A stretch of DNA of 16,003 nucleotides, from contig QAXH01005509.1 of the NCBI GenBank assembly GCA_004335635.1, positions 1-16,003 of the forward strand. The letters run 5' to 3'. Every line of letters starts with the position of its first letter. The stretch's first letter is position 1. The translations under genes and the position numbers were made by a program. The notes under the pieces were generated by a model. The model had not been told where the DNA came from. It was given only the letters and a program-made list of their open reading frames with translations, and did not search any database. This stretch comes from Chloromonas sp. AAM2 (lineage: Eukaryota > Chlorophyta > Chlorophyceae > Chlamydomonadales > Chlamydomonadaceae). Positions 1 through 8,900 of the stretch are shown one piece after another.

Positions 1-56
1 CCTGTGCAGTGTGCTGCCTTACACGCATGGTGTGCCCATGTGCGCTGCCTGTGCAG

Positions 57-2038
57 TGTGCTGTGGAATGGTCACCACGCACTACGCTCTGCGGGCCAGT
101 CTTGATGTGCTGCTTACAGGAGGCCAGACACCAGGGATGATGGGAGCAACACGCAGGGTGGGTGGGCATGTGTGTGGGCAGGGCATGGGCGGTGGGCCAG
201 GGGGCAGCGCTTGCAGTGTCAGGGTGTTTGGCGGTGAGTGGCCTTGGGCATGCCTGTATGTGTATGTGGGTGGCCTTGCGCATGCGTGCATTAGTGCTCC
301 AGATGACTCACGCATATGCATCGTATCATGCCACCGGGGCAAGTGATGGTTGAAGGCGGCAGGGGAGCATAGACCGAGTCAGACTGTTAGGGTGTGCGGT
401 CACCGTGCGAAGGTGCTTGTGCTGTGAAAGCAACAACACACAACGACTGCCAGTCCTTCTGTGACAGATAAGCAATTCTGAGTCCACACAGAGTACCACG
501 CACCCGGCCTGCCGCTCTGCCCCACATGCATGCAACGGCATCGTGCAAAGGCCGATAACCCAAACCAACAATACCGCATGTGTTCACAATTGTCATTGTG
601 CGTGCTAGCAGATGAGCAGTTTTTGACTCCGTGCACTATAATCCGGCCTGTAAGACCCTGCCCCATGTGTTCAATTGCCTGCCCCGCAGGTGTTACTGAC
701 CACGTGCATCCTGCTGGCCGCCCTGGCTGTGGCCGTGACATTTCCCACATACGCCGAGCGCATCTTCGCATTGACAGGCGAGCGATCTCGGATCCCTGAT
801 CTGCTGGGATATCTCGTCTCGGGTGCAACTACCGTAAAGTTCGCAGTATTTGGGATTCCAACTTAGCGAATGGACCCACCAAATTGGCTCCCACCACTTT
901 TTCAGCTTGGGGGCTCGCCAAATTGAGGGGAAACGGTCGAATCTCAAAGGTTTTTTCAAATTTCGCCAAAAACCGCGAACCTGCGGCTCGCGGTATTGCC
1001 GTCAGCTAGCAGCCGCTACTTGCGCCCAGCAAACCTCGTGGCCAGCTGACCATTACTTCCTGTGTTAGCGTGTTGAGCAGAAAAGCGCGCCAGAGCAGCG
1101 AAGCAAGTCAAATTCTGTTTGCAGCTTTCGCCAAATACAACAACTTTTGCACCGCCGGGCCCGCCAAATTGAGGAAAATAGTCGTTTTTAAGCCCCTAAA
1201 ATATCAATTCGCCAAGTTTCATGACCACCAAATACTGCGAACTTTACGGTAACCCAGATTGGGACACAAACACTCAACACTAGCTATTTTACGGCCACTT
1301 TGCCAGTATTAGTCTAATCAATATATGAAATACGCCCTCGGCCTTCGTGCTTAGAAACCCTCAAAACCCCCACAACAATCATCTTCACCATGCAACCATG
1401 CAGCAACTAACATATTGTGGTTCAAGAGCCATGCCGTGACAACACAGGGTGGACGCACTACTGGGCAGCCTGATACCCCCTCCGCTGTGCTTTGTTTTGT
1501 AGGCTGCACTGCCGTGTGTCTCGTGTGCTACGTCATCCCCGTCTACATCCACCTCGTGCTACAAGACAGACTGCACAACGGACACTGTGTGAAGCAGCTC
1601 AACACAGGAACGATAAGGGCATGGCAGGAGAGGGAGCGAGCTTCTCTGAGCAGTGCTGGTGGTGGTGTTGAATGGGAAGGCACTAGTGAAAGCACTGTGG
1701 ATCTCATGATCATCCCCCCTTACTCACCAGACGTAGACACTGCCTCTGCAACTGGAAGCAGGCTGGTCACACCTTTACACCAGGCCCACGTGGTACCATC
1801 ACACTTTGAGCAGCACGTGAAGCTGGCGGTGGGTAGCAGTTTGACACGCGATCAGTTGCAGGAACCGTTACTGGCAGGTGCTGTGGAGGGCCGGAGGGGT
1901 AGAAGGAGGGGGTGTTGGCAGCTGGTCAAGTTGTATGCGCAGCCTGTGCTGATTGTGAGTGTGGGTGTGGGGTGTAGCATTGCAGGGCTCTATGTAGGGG
2001 CAATGGACGTCATCAACAGTTGGACCAACAAAACCTGA
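57..2038 (+). CDS. Amino-acid transporter, AAAP/SLC38-like, 3' part (5' end outside window)
   Basis: Three exons fit: about 57-157, 690-777 and 1503-2038 (stop TGA 2036-2038). Intron 1 is 158-689 (GTGGGT...CCGCAG, phase 0). Intron 2 is 778-1502 (GCGAGC...TTGTAG, phase 1), a putative GC-AG intron. The joined protein shows an arginine-containing segment (HYALRASLDVLL) typical before a late helix of amino acid/auxin permease family proteins. Next come a membrane helix (VLLTTCILLAALAVAV), the loop FPTYAERIFALTG, a second helix (CTAVCLVCYVIPVYIHLVL), a hydrophilic stretch of about 120 residues, and a last helix (PVLIVSVGVGCSIAGLYVG) with a short tail. This order matches the C-terminal third of SLC38-like proton- or sodium-coupled amino-acid transporters. 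Substrate and membrane cannot be told. The first exon start is uncertain because the TGTGCAGTGTGCTG motif occurs at both 3-16 and 51-64; I chose the second AG. The hydrophilic loop is longer than usual. The family call is good, the subfamily is not fixed. Confidence 0.8.
832..1249. mobile_element. MITE with 22-bp perfect terminal inverted repeats and TA target duplication
   Basis: Bases 832-853 (beginning CCGTAAAGTTCGCAG) are the exact reverse complement of 1228-1249 (ending CTGCGAACTTTACGG). Both ends are flanked by TA (830-831 and 1250-1251), as expected for a TA target-site duplication. The inverted homology continues imperfectly inward: AACTTAGCGAAT at 860-871 matches the reverse complement of ATTCGCCAAGTT at 1207-1218 with one mismatch. 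Inside, CGCCAAATTGAGG occurs twice in direct orientation (near 914 and 1161). No long coding frame is present, so it is a non-autonomous element of 418 bp. TA duplication suggests a Tc1/mariner-type (or other TA-targeting) transposase acting in trans. It lies wholly inside the last intron of the transporter gene. Confidence 0.9.
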
Positions 2039-2736
2039 ACAATCTCCAAGGTTGCCCGGCATATTGGTCAAGTTGGCACAATAAGTATGTGTTTTCAAGC
2101 CACGCTAGGTGGGATGTACAGTAGTGACTTTGCCACCACAGACTTGGTCAACTGACGTTATTTATCTCATCCTGAGAAACCCACACACGGTGGTTGGGCT
2201 CGGTTCAGCTGCTCAGCCTCCCCATACTCGATGAGTTTGCTCAACTTTGGATAAGGTTTTCGGCAACCAGACCAACATCTACTGCTGGCACTATCCATAC
2301 CAACATGGCTGCTCAGCAACCTTAATCATCTCAACTGGCGTCTCTCTCGTTGCTTCTTTTTTCCTGCTTTCTTATGTTCTTTCTTCCATTGTCCTTTCGT
2401 TCTTGAGTTTGCAAGCCAGTGGAAGGAACGCGTGCTAGGGGCCAGTGCCTTGCTGCTTGTGCAATGCGTTCAAGCAATGCGTTCAAGCAGAGCACACGTG
2501 ACTTGCTATATCTGTCATCATGTCATGGAGGCACACCAATGCTGGTTTGCATGGACCAGGTCGCAAATATGAAACATGCAAACCTTGGGGCGTGGTGGGT
2601 GACATGCTGCTTCTTTTCCCCGATGACATACCTCTTGTGCGTAGTGGCATGGTCTCCCTGAACAGTGTCGCTTGCTTGGGCTTAATCGTGTTTATTGAGA
2701 TTGCAAGCAGGTGGAGCAACACCCTATCCTTGAACC

Positions 2737-2741
2737 TGTAA
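2737..2741 (+). terminator. Candidate polyadenylation signal TGTAA of the transporter gene
   Basis: This is the first TGTAA pentamer after the transporter stop codon. TGTAA is the usual green-algal poly(A) signal. It would give a 3' UTR of about 700 nt, long but seen in such algae. Only position and motif support it. Confidence 0.35.
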
Positions 2742-2820
2742 CCTCCATCACTGGTTGTGGATGGTACAGACGCATGCTGCTTGCGCAAGGTCTGCTATGT
2801 GTAGCAGCATGTGAGAGACA

Positions 2821-3160
2821 GATTCAGGCTTCAGATGCGTGCAGCTTCCGCACGCTGTCCTGAGTGCATGGGAGGCCACTTCTGCCTGACTGTCACTGCA
2901 GGTTTGTTGGCTGAGATAACTTTCATTGGCTGGCAGTGTTGTAGAACTGCTGTAACTGTTGAGGCGCCATCAAGGGACGTGTGGGGAAGTAGCATGCTTT
3001 CCCATTATTAACCACGGTTACGCATTGGATGGCTAGGATTGAGAGGTTGAGGCACACTGTAACTACTGCCTACAGCAAACACCAAAGAAAAAGATGTTTG
3101 CCAGTTCTGGGACAATTGCTGTGCAACTGCCAGTGTGTGTGTTGTGGTATGCACCTGCTC
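2821..3160 (+). repeat. Dispersed repeat family, copy 1
   Basis: Two blocks match a copy in reverse orientation at 9998-10130. Bases 2821-2870 agree with the reverse complement of 10081-10130 at 48 of 50 positions. The second block, from CTGTAACTACTG near 3057 through GCCAGTTCTGGGAC near 3100-3113, matches the reverse complement of about 9998-10053 with small gaps. This copy has roughly 130 nt more between the blocks than the other. The 22-nt core 3096-3117 (starting GTTTGCCAGTTCTGGG) is identical at 3692-3713. It is probably a non-coding interspersed element; its class is unknown. Confidence 0.7.
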
Positions 3161-3215
3161 TGCTTTGACATTCTGCATGTGTGGGTGGTTGTTCTACCAC
3201 AGCAAACATCTTTTT
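3088..3215. repeat. 14-bp inverted repeat within repeat copy 1
   Basis: AAAAAGATGTTTGC at 3088-3101 is the reverse complement of GCAAACATCTTTTT at 3202-3215. The intervening 100 nt shows little further pairing. It may mark the end of one element and an inverted partial copy, or be a small stem. Confidence 0.6.
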
Positions 3216-3679
3216 AACCTGTGTAGCAATGGAATACCGCGGCAGTGCATGGAAGTCATGCTCCAACAACTCCCATCAGGGTGGTTTGCTCATCTCAACG
3301 GCAGGCTTGGCAGTCTCAGGCCAGCAACGCCTGTGCATTGCAGGCAACGGTTCTGTCTTACATGCTCGCATAACCAAAAAAGCGGGCGGTGTTGTCCAGA
3401 GACCATGCTCTGGCATGGCATCGAGAACAGGTGATGTTAAGGTGGTGGGTGCTTGGGAAGCAGGACAGCAGCCAGCCGGCAGGCTTGGAACACTGCAGCT
3501 GCACTGCAACGAGTACCCTGCTGGCAAGTGTACCCTTGAATTTGATCCGATATTCTATTTCAAACAACAACTGTGACGTTGGCTGTCCTTGCCATTGCTC
3601 TGTGCTCGTGTCAGATTGAGTTTGAGTGATGCATGTATTGCAGAAGTTGCTTGGGAGTGCACAACCACTGTGCAAACCG

Positions 3680-3755
3680 CCCAAAAAAGAAGTTTGCCAG
3701 TTCTGGGACAATTTTAAGAGTACCACTGGAACCAATGTGTTAGTGATGTTTCATG
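3680..3755 (+). repeat. Dispersed repeat family, copy 2
   Basis: It shares a 22-nt identical core with copy 1 (3692-3713 versus 3096-3117), preceded in both by an A-rich tract. It continues with CACTGGAACCAATGTGTT, which matches CACTGGAACCAGTGTGTT in copy 3 (8811-8828) with one difference. Confidence 0.65.
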
Positions 3756-4024
3756 TCTTGTGCAGTGTTGGTATGTATGGTTGGGTTGGGTCAGTGTCAT
3801 CTGTCTACCATGGCGTGTCACTGATGCTTGTAATGGTACACGGTGTGGTGTCAAGACTTGGACAGTGAGTTGGCATGCTGCCAGAAATCCAAGAGTCATG
3901 TGCGTGTCATCAGCAGTGTCTTCTGAGTTTCCTCTGGCACTGTGCTGCGGTGTTTAGATTGGAGTGGTAGACAACATGGTTCTGCCATTACTTTGCAACT
4001 GAAATGCAAAGCTGAAAAGCCCAC

Positions 4025-4130
4025 GTGCAGGCTGCTCAACACCATTCGGCATGCCAGACAAGAACATGATAGCGAGGCTTTGCCATTTGCTATCAAGCCT
4101 GGCATGCCAATGGTGAGGATCAGCCTGCAC
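4025..4130. other. Long imperfect hairpin, pre-miRNA-like
   Basis: Paired segments from outside in: 4025-4034 (GTGCAGGCTG) with 4121-4130; 4041-4046 (ACCATT) with 4109-4114; 4048-4057 (GGCATGCCAG) with 4099-4108; 4067-4073 (TGATAGC) with 4089-4095; and GGC 4076-4078 with GCC 4082-4084 around a TTT loop. About 36 base pairs form, separated by an internal loop, a one-base bulge and a larger asymmetric loop. Size and shape fit an algal microRNA precursor, but an old small inverted-repeat element would look the same. Transcription direction is unknown. Confidence 0.55.
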
Positions 4131-4393
4131 TTCGCATGGTCTTTGGGGCCATATGGCGGCTGGATCCAACTATTTGTGCATGACCTGGTTGGGCCATGCA
4201 CGAGCTGGTATCTAAGAGAGCCTGGATAGAGGCGTGCATCTGTTCGGGATTCAGCAGACTTTGCGGTTCGTTGAGAAACGGTTGTACTGCACGAACTTGA
4301 CAACAGTGCGCGCCCATGTTCGGTCTTTTCGTCCCGACATAGGAATTTGCGGGCCTGCTGAAGCGGGGTTCGCAGCCCTGAGGGGACGCCAAG

Positions 4394-6025
4394 ATGCCTA
4401 AGATCGCGAGCTATCGCAACTGTGGGTGGCTGGTGGTCGCGGTCATCATTCCACCTTCAGATAGCTCGTAATCCATTGCAGCACTGGCCCTGCATTAAAC
4501 GCAGTTTAGCGGACCACGGGCATACAGTGTGTTGGGATTGCTTGTCAAGATCAACCGATTTGCAGCCAGCCGCAGTGTTTGCAGCACCTCGTTGCTTGTA
4601 TTCACTCATCACGTGTAAACACTGAATGCACCAAAGGTGCAAATGCCCAGCCTTGTGAATTGGCTTCCGTCGCTCACACTACTGCGGCTCCGGCTTGCAT
4701 GCTGCAGATGGTAAGACCTACAAGAAGCCTAGGCGTCCTTTCGAGAAGGAACGTCTGGACGCTGAGCTGAAGCTTGTGGGCGAGTACGGCCTGCGCAACA
4801 AGCGCGAGCTTTGGCGCGTGCAGGTGCGCAGGCTTGCCACAAAGCTCCTCTGCTGCATGGGGGTTTGCAGCGGCAGCAAGCTCGGCGCACAGCGGATGGG
4901 CAGCACAGCTACAGCATCTGTCACCAGCTCGCGCAGCCGCAGCAGTGACGGTTTTCCATGAATTTTATTTGGGTGCCGGCTGGTTGGTGGTGCGCAGGTG
5001 GTGCTGAGCAAGATCCGTAATGCCGCACGTAACTTGCTGACCCTCAAGGAGAAGGATCCTAAGCGTATCTTTGAGGGCCAGGCCCTGATGAGGCGCTTGT
5101 ACAAGTACGGTCTGCTGAACGAGACCCAGGACAAGCTCGATTACGCTCTGGCTCTGCAGCCCAACGACTTCTTGGAGCGCAGACTGCAGACCCTGGTTTT
5201 CAAGCAGGGTCTGGCCAAGTCCATTCACCACGCTCGCGTGCTAATTAAGCAGAAGCACATCCGGTGCGTACATGCCAGCATGGGCCGTGCATGCCAGCAT
5301 GCATGGTCATGGTATGCTGTCAAGCATGTTTGCCCATGGTGCATCTACGTGTGTGATTTCGGTTTGCTTGTGAATGATGACTGGTTGCCCTTTGCAGCTA
5401 GGATTGTATCCTCCCTGGCACGAGGTCACCAGTTTTGTGCCATGCAGCGCCTGCGCATTTGGCAAGCAGCAACGAAAGGAGGGACTGCTTGTACCCATGT
5501 TGCAACAGCATGCATGCATTCAGTGGGTTGTATGCTGCACATGGCAGTGCCCAGCGGATGCATGTGGCTCATTGGTGTTCCTGGCTCCTGCTGTGCAGTG
5601 TTGGCAAGCAGGTTGTGGATGTGGCCTCTTTCCTGGTGCGCGTGGAGAGTCAGAAGCACATTGACTTTGCGCTCACCAGCCCCTTCAGCGGTGGTCGCCC
5701 CGGTCGCGTGAAGCGGAAGCGCGCTGCGTGAGTGAATTTGCATGACGGCATTTACACTGTTGCACGAGGAAAGAAAGAGCATGTGCTGATTCAACCATGT
5801 GCTGATTCAAACTTAGATGCTTCAGCATATTCTTACACCGAGGAAACATGCAGCAGTTGCATTTCAACTGGGCCGCACCAGCATTGTGCTCATTCAGCTG
5901 CACCGTTGTACACTCCATGTGCTACAGTGTTTTGCATCAGATTGCGGTTGCTGGATGGTCGTTGTCATGGATGTTCTTGTGTCATGTCTGTATGCAGGGC
6001 CAAGGGTGGCGACGACGACGAATGA
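4394..6025 (+). CDS. RPS9: 40S ribosomal protein S9 (uS4), complete, five exons
   Basis: Exons are 4394-4421, 4708-4823, 4998-5263, 5599-5727 and 5998-6025, all joined by GT-AG introns of 286, 174, 335 and 270 nt. They give 567 nt, 188 residues plus stop, the usual length of eukaryotic S9. The start MPKIASYRN followed by [18 protein letters not shown] is the family's N-terminus. The uS4 N-terminal domain covers roughly residues 5-106. The S4 RNA-binding domain follows from about 107 ([21 protein letters not shown]), through [13 protein letters not shown], to [11 protein letters not shown] basic [10 protein letters not shown] segment precedes the C-terminus, which ends in an acidic GGDDDE. uS4 binds 18S rRNA in the 40S body at the mRNA entry side and takes part in early small-subunit assembly. 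The first and last coding exons are only 28 nt each. The third exon starts with GTG GTG (VV) after WRVQ. No box C/D snoRNA was evident in its introns. Confidence 0.97.
5779..5810 (+). repeat. Tandem duplication in RPS9 intron 4
   Basis: CATGTGCTGATTCAA occurs twice in a row with a one-base offset. It is a simple 16-nt duplication in the last RPS9 intron, with no obvious role. Confidence 0.6.
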
Positions 6026-6094
6026 GCAATCAGCCTAGCGTAGATCAGCTAGCCCACTCCTGCTGATGTCCAGATGGTGTGGTGGAGTGGCTCC

Positions 6095-6099
6095 TGTAA
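6095..6099 (+). terminator. Polyadenylation signal TGTAA of RPS9
   Basis: This is the first TGTAA after the RPS9 stop codon, 70 nt downstream. It predicts a short 3' UTR with cleavage some 10-20 nt further on, as is common for algal ribosomal-protein genes. Confidence 0.75.
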
Positions 6100-6767
6100 C
6101 TCATTGGGTGGATGCTTCTAATGTGTGGAAGCAAGCATCCGGGTTTTCAGCTGTGCAGCAAGCAGCTGTCAGCATGCGGTTGCAGCCACAGGACAAATGT
6201 GATGGTGACCCAGCAGGAATGTCAGCCAAGCACAGCTTGTGTCTCAATACCAGGGCTGCAGAGTGGTTGGCTTTAGGGCGAGCACACCGACTGTCATCAC
6301 ACAAGGAAGAATGTGCAATACCACATCAAATGTGCAACCATGCAGCTAGATGCCGCATCAGGGACCAGCCAGACCATTTACTTAGCAGTCATTCCATGTG
6401 GTCGAAGGGTTGAAAGGTTAGAATGTGCTGGAAGGAGACGAGGTTAGGTCATCCCAAAGAAATCAAAGCATTTTGTCGCAAACTGTTTTTGTTGTTTCTG
6501 AACCGCCACACTACACGAGCAGTACAGGTGACATGTCGCTGCGTTTTGAAGAACACAGAATTCACCTTCAAAAGCAGCAACAACAACAGTGCAGTACACA
6601 AAAGTGGGAAGGCCGACGGGAATGGCCAAGTCCAACAACGTGAGCATACAGAACCCTGCGCTTTATGACAGCTCAAAGACGGTCAGAAAGACAGAGCAGC
6701 TTGCAAAGCATGCAAAGCATTAAATGCCTTCTGTTCAGTGGAGTGGACTCTCACCACACAGCCGCAG
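6100..6767. other. Convergent spacer between RPS9 and EAF6
   Basis: No protein-like reading frame, RNA gene or transposon is recognisable here. The stretch separates the 3' ends of RPS9 (plus) and EAF6 (minus). It includes a CAA-rich run near 6577-6590. Confidence 0.5.
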
Positions 6768-6772
6768 TTACA
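6768..6772 (-). terminator. Candidate polyadenylation signal of EAF6 (TTACA on plus)
   Basis: Read on the minus strand this is TGTAA, the first one downstream of the EAF6 stop. It gives a 3' UTR of about 320 nt. Confidence 0.6.
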
Positions 6773-6945
6773 ACTCTGTATGGGACCAGTCGTAACTGGG
6801 CAGAAAGATGCAACCTCACAGACATACTCATGCTCCAGAAGCACATCCCATGGCAAGCAGAGGAGGCAGGAGGTCAGTTGATTAGGCACACACCGAACAA
6901 ACACCAACCTCCTGCTCACGGGCTTAGCTGACATGCAGACGTGCA

Positions 6946-7010
6946 ACAACCCGCCGCAGCACGTACAAGCCTACAACCTGCCGCGGCATGTACAAGCCTA
7001 CAATCTGCAA
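6946..7010. repeat. 27-bp tandem repeat, about 2.4 copies
   Basis: Units 6946-6972 and 6973-6999 have the form ACAACC(C/T)GCCGC...GTACAAGCCT and differ at a few positions; a third, partial unit starts at 7000. It lies in the presumed 3' UTR of EAF6. Confidence 0.8.
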
Positions 7011-7091
7011 AGCAGCCTATCATCACGTGACCATGTGTTAGGTCCATATACCAGTACTCATGGAGAGAAGCCCGCAGCAGCATGGGGAAGC

Positions 7092-7784
7092 CTACAATCC
7101 AGAAACAGACGACGCGGAGAAAATGCGATCCTCAGGTTTGAAGGCAGCTTTCTTGGCGTTGACAGTTGAAGAAGAAAGCAACCCTTCGTAACCTGCATGC
7201 ATGCATGCAAGCCAGACCCTTGCCATGATGTACCAGAGCTCGCGCTTGTCATCTGCTGCTGTTCGACTTGCGTGGCACACCATCTTTGCATGTCTCAGCA
7301 TGTTATGGTTCTTCCCTGCAGCCCATAGGCTATGTCAAGCACCGGCTGAGTGGTGTGCAACCATGTGCAACCCAGGAGGCATGGACTGCGACCGACCTCG
7401 GATGGCGTTGCCTTGTGGGTTGGCGTTTTCAAAGTATTGTGACTCCAGATTGTATATCTGCAGCAGCCACGTCACCAAGCATGCATCGAGGTCCAATCTG
7501 TGCACGTGGCATGGCCAGTGCTGACGTGAGAGGGACCACTTTACCTGTTTTTCAGTATCCTGAAGCTGTTTACGGGTCTGTTGTATCTTCCTCTCCAAGT
7601 CCAGAGGGTCCAGGGCTTGCCCTCCACTTGCCCCTGCCAAAGTAGGCTTGCTTTTGGCTGTTTTCTTGACCCCACCGTCAGTGGCCTTATTCAAAGCTGT
7701 GGAACCCGAAGGTGTACCTCCTGTTGCTGCGGCTGCTGCTGCTGCTGCCACTCCTGCTGCTGCTGCCCTTGGGGTTCGTGTCAT
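7092..7784 (-). CDS. EAF6: EAF6/MEAF6, NuA4-type histone acetyltransferase subunit, complete, three exons
   Basis: Minus-strand exons are 7545-7784, 7397-7457 and 7092-7192, joined by GT-AG introns (87 and 204 nt) in phases 0 and 1. They encode 133 residues. Residues 1-60 are a low-complexity Ala/Gly/Thr tail including an eight-alanine run. Residues 61-90 form a coiled coil (DLERKIQQTRKQLQDTEKQ then IYNLESQYFE). The hallmark GNAIRGYEGLL follows across the second junction, then a C-terminal KKAAFKPEDRIFSASSVSG. This is the conserved core of EAF6, a small scaffold subunit of NuA4/TIP60 and related acetyltransferase complexes that acetylate histones H4/H2A and H3. It acts in the nucleus. An in-frame TGA about 30 nt before the ATG supports the start. 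The protein is shorter at its C-terminus than animal MEAF6. The terminal TAG could in principle be skipped by a further splice, but no evidence favours that. Confidence 0.93.
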
Positions 7785-8511
7785 GGCCCTCGCTGACTGT
7801 CCTATAATCCCTCAAGTCAGCATTATGGCTGATTGGCACTGTGCATCGACACCTTCTTTGGCTGGCTGGGCAAGGGTGGCTGGATTGAGGGAGAAAGAAA
7901 CGTTGACTCGGGAGAAGGAAACGCACTCAACCACCCCAGTCAACCGACTCGCGGCTCACAGCCAGGTTGGCGTTAGATGGAACAGAACGTTGTTCTCACG
8001 ATAACGACTGTACGCAAGCACAGTGCACCATCAGGCACTTGATCTCAGACGTGTTGAGCATGCCGGTGCTGCTACATGAATTGACACCGTGACTGGTTTG
8101 CCTGTGGACAGAGGAAGACCCACCTGGGTGGATGCAAGTTGCTGATGAAAACATCTCGCAGGTCTCTGCGAATTGAGACAAGGTCAGTCGAACTGCGAAG
8201 GGTGCTTGCTGCATGGCGTGTGTTAAATCATCACCTGCAGCGCATCACACCACGTTTTGGGAGAATCACGCAAATCGTAATGACTCTATGGTTCTCCTGG
8301 GGATTACAATACCATTGTACAACCAACCAGTTTTTTTCCTGACAACCAACAATTGGAATTGTTTAGGAAACATTTGTACGTCTCTGCAGTTTTGGTGCAG
8401 CCACACAGGCACTCACATCATGTTAAGGGAAAAGCACTGCCGCTGCACACTGACTCATGATTGCAACAGAGGGCGGGTGGATGACTGACCAAGCACGGCA
8501 TGCGCTGCGTA

Positions 8512-8531
8512 GCTATATCGGCTGCTATATA
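8512..8531 (+). promoter_or_regulatory. Possible TATA elements
   Basis: GCTATATCGG followed by GCTATATAGAG gives two TATA-like motifs within 20 nt. An ATG-started frame at 8571-8624 ends at a GTGAGT donor. This might be the promoter of the tentative gene at 8901-9680, but no transcript evidence exists here. Confidence 0.2.
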
Positions 8532-8736
8532 GAGTCACGACAGTGCACCCAGGCCCAGTGGCCAAAACGTATGTTTTCCTGGTGCTGGTGTGTGCAGTCC
8601 CACTTGCTGTTGGCCAGCAAGGCGGTGAGTCAAGTGCAGGTGAGATCAGAGCAACATGGTCTGTGAACATTGCCGGCCATGCAGCTGCAGTAGCTGCTGT
8701 AACGATCAAAACTGTCTGGGACAGTGGGCCATGCAA

Positions 8737-8845
8737 GTGCAGACAGGCTAGCCAGTTCTGGGATAATTTTGGGACTGGCACTGGTGCATGTGTTACCAGT
8801 TGGGGGCTGGCACTGGAACCAGTGTGTTTGTGGTGTGTACGCCGG
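8737..8845 (+). repeat. Dispersed repeat family, copy 3
   Basis: AGCCAGTTCTGGGATAATTTT (8750-8770) matches the cores of copies 1 and 2 with one or two changes. It is followed by two tandem versions of GGNNCTGGCACTGG (near 8771 and 8805). The second runs into AACCAGTGTGTTTGTGGT, as in copy 2. Confidence 0.6.
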
Positions 8846-8900
8846 GTCCTTTGATGTTGTTCGCGAGGGTTTGTTCGCATTTTGTTGGAAGCTGAGTCAG

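Larger units (their letters stand above)
2039..4393. other. Long 3' UTR/intergenic region without a recognisable gene
   Basis: Open frames here on both strands are short, cysteine- and histidine-rich translations of TG/CA-rich DNA and resemble no protein I know. The stretch contains the presumed transporter 3' UTR, two members of a dispersed repeat family (2821-3160 and about 3680-3755), a long imperfect hairpin (4025-4130) and the presumed RPS9 promoter at its right end. I see no TATA box near the RPS9 start. Confidence 0.6.
7785..8900. other. Gene-poor region upstream of EAF6
   Basis: It presumably holds the EAF6 promoter/5' UTR just above 7785. On the minus strand, around 8124-8190, one frame reads DLVSIRRDLRDVFISNLHPP before a GTGGGT donor-like site. 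It looks protein-like but stands alone. Two TATATA-like motifs lie at 8512-8530, and a dispersed repeat copy at about 8737-8845. Nothing else is recognisable. Confidence 0.4.

Noticed and set aside
158..353. Continuation of the first transporter exon through GTGAGT at 234
   Set aside because: That donor leaves phase 1, which does not join in frame to the helix exon at 690. The GTGGGT donor at 158 is phase 0 and gives a colinear protein.
400..828. 142-residue open frame on the minus strand
   Set aside because: It lies antisense to the transporter exon at 690-777 and its intron, has no family resemblance, and is explained as a shadow of the plus-strand coding region.
3896..4303. 135-residue minus-strand open frame
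   Set aside because: It covers the long hairpin at 4025-4130 and has no recognisable domain; likely chance openness.
5374..5380. ATGATGA in RPS9 intron 3 as a snoRNA C box
   Set aside because: No CTGA D box occurs downstream in the intron and no terminal stem is visible.
7648..8004. 118-residue plus-strand frame
   Set aside because: It is the antisense of EAF6 exon 1, and its alanine run mirrors the GCT/GCA repeat there.
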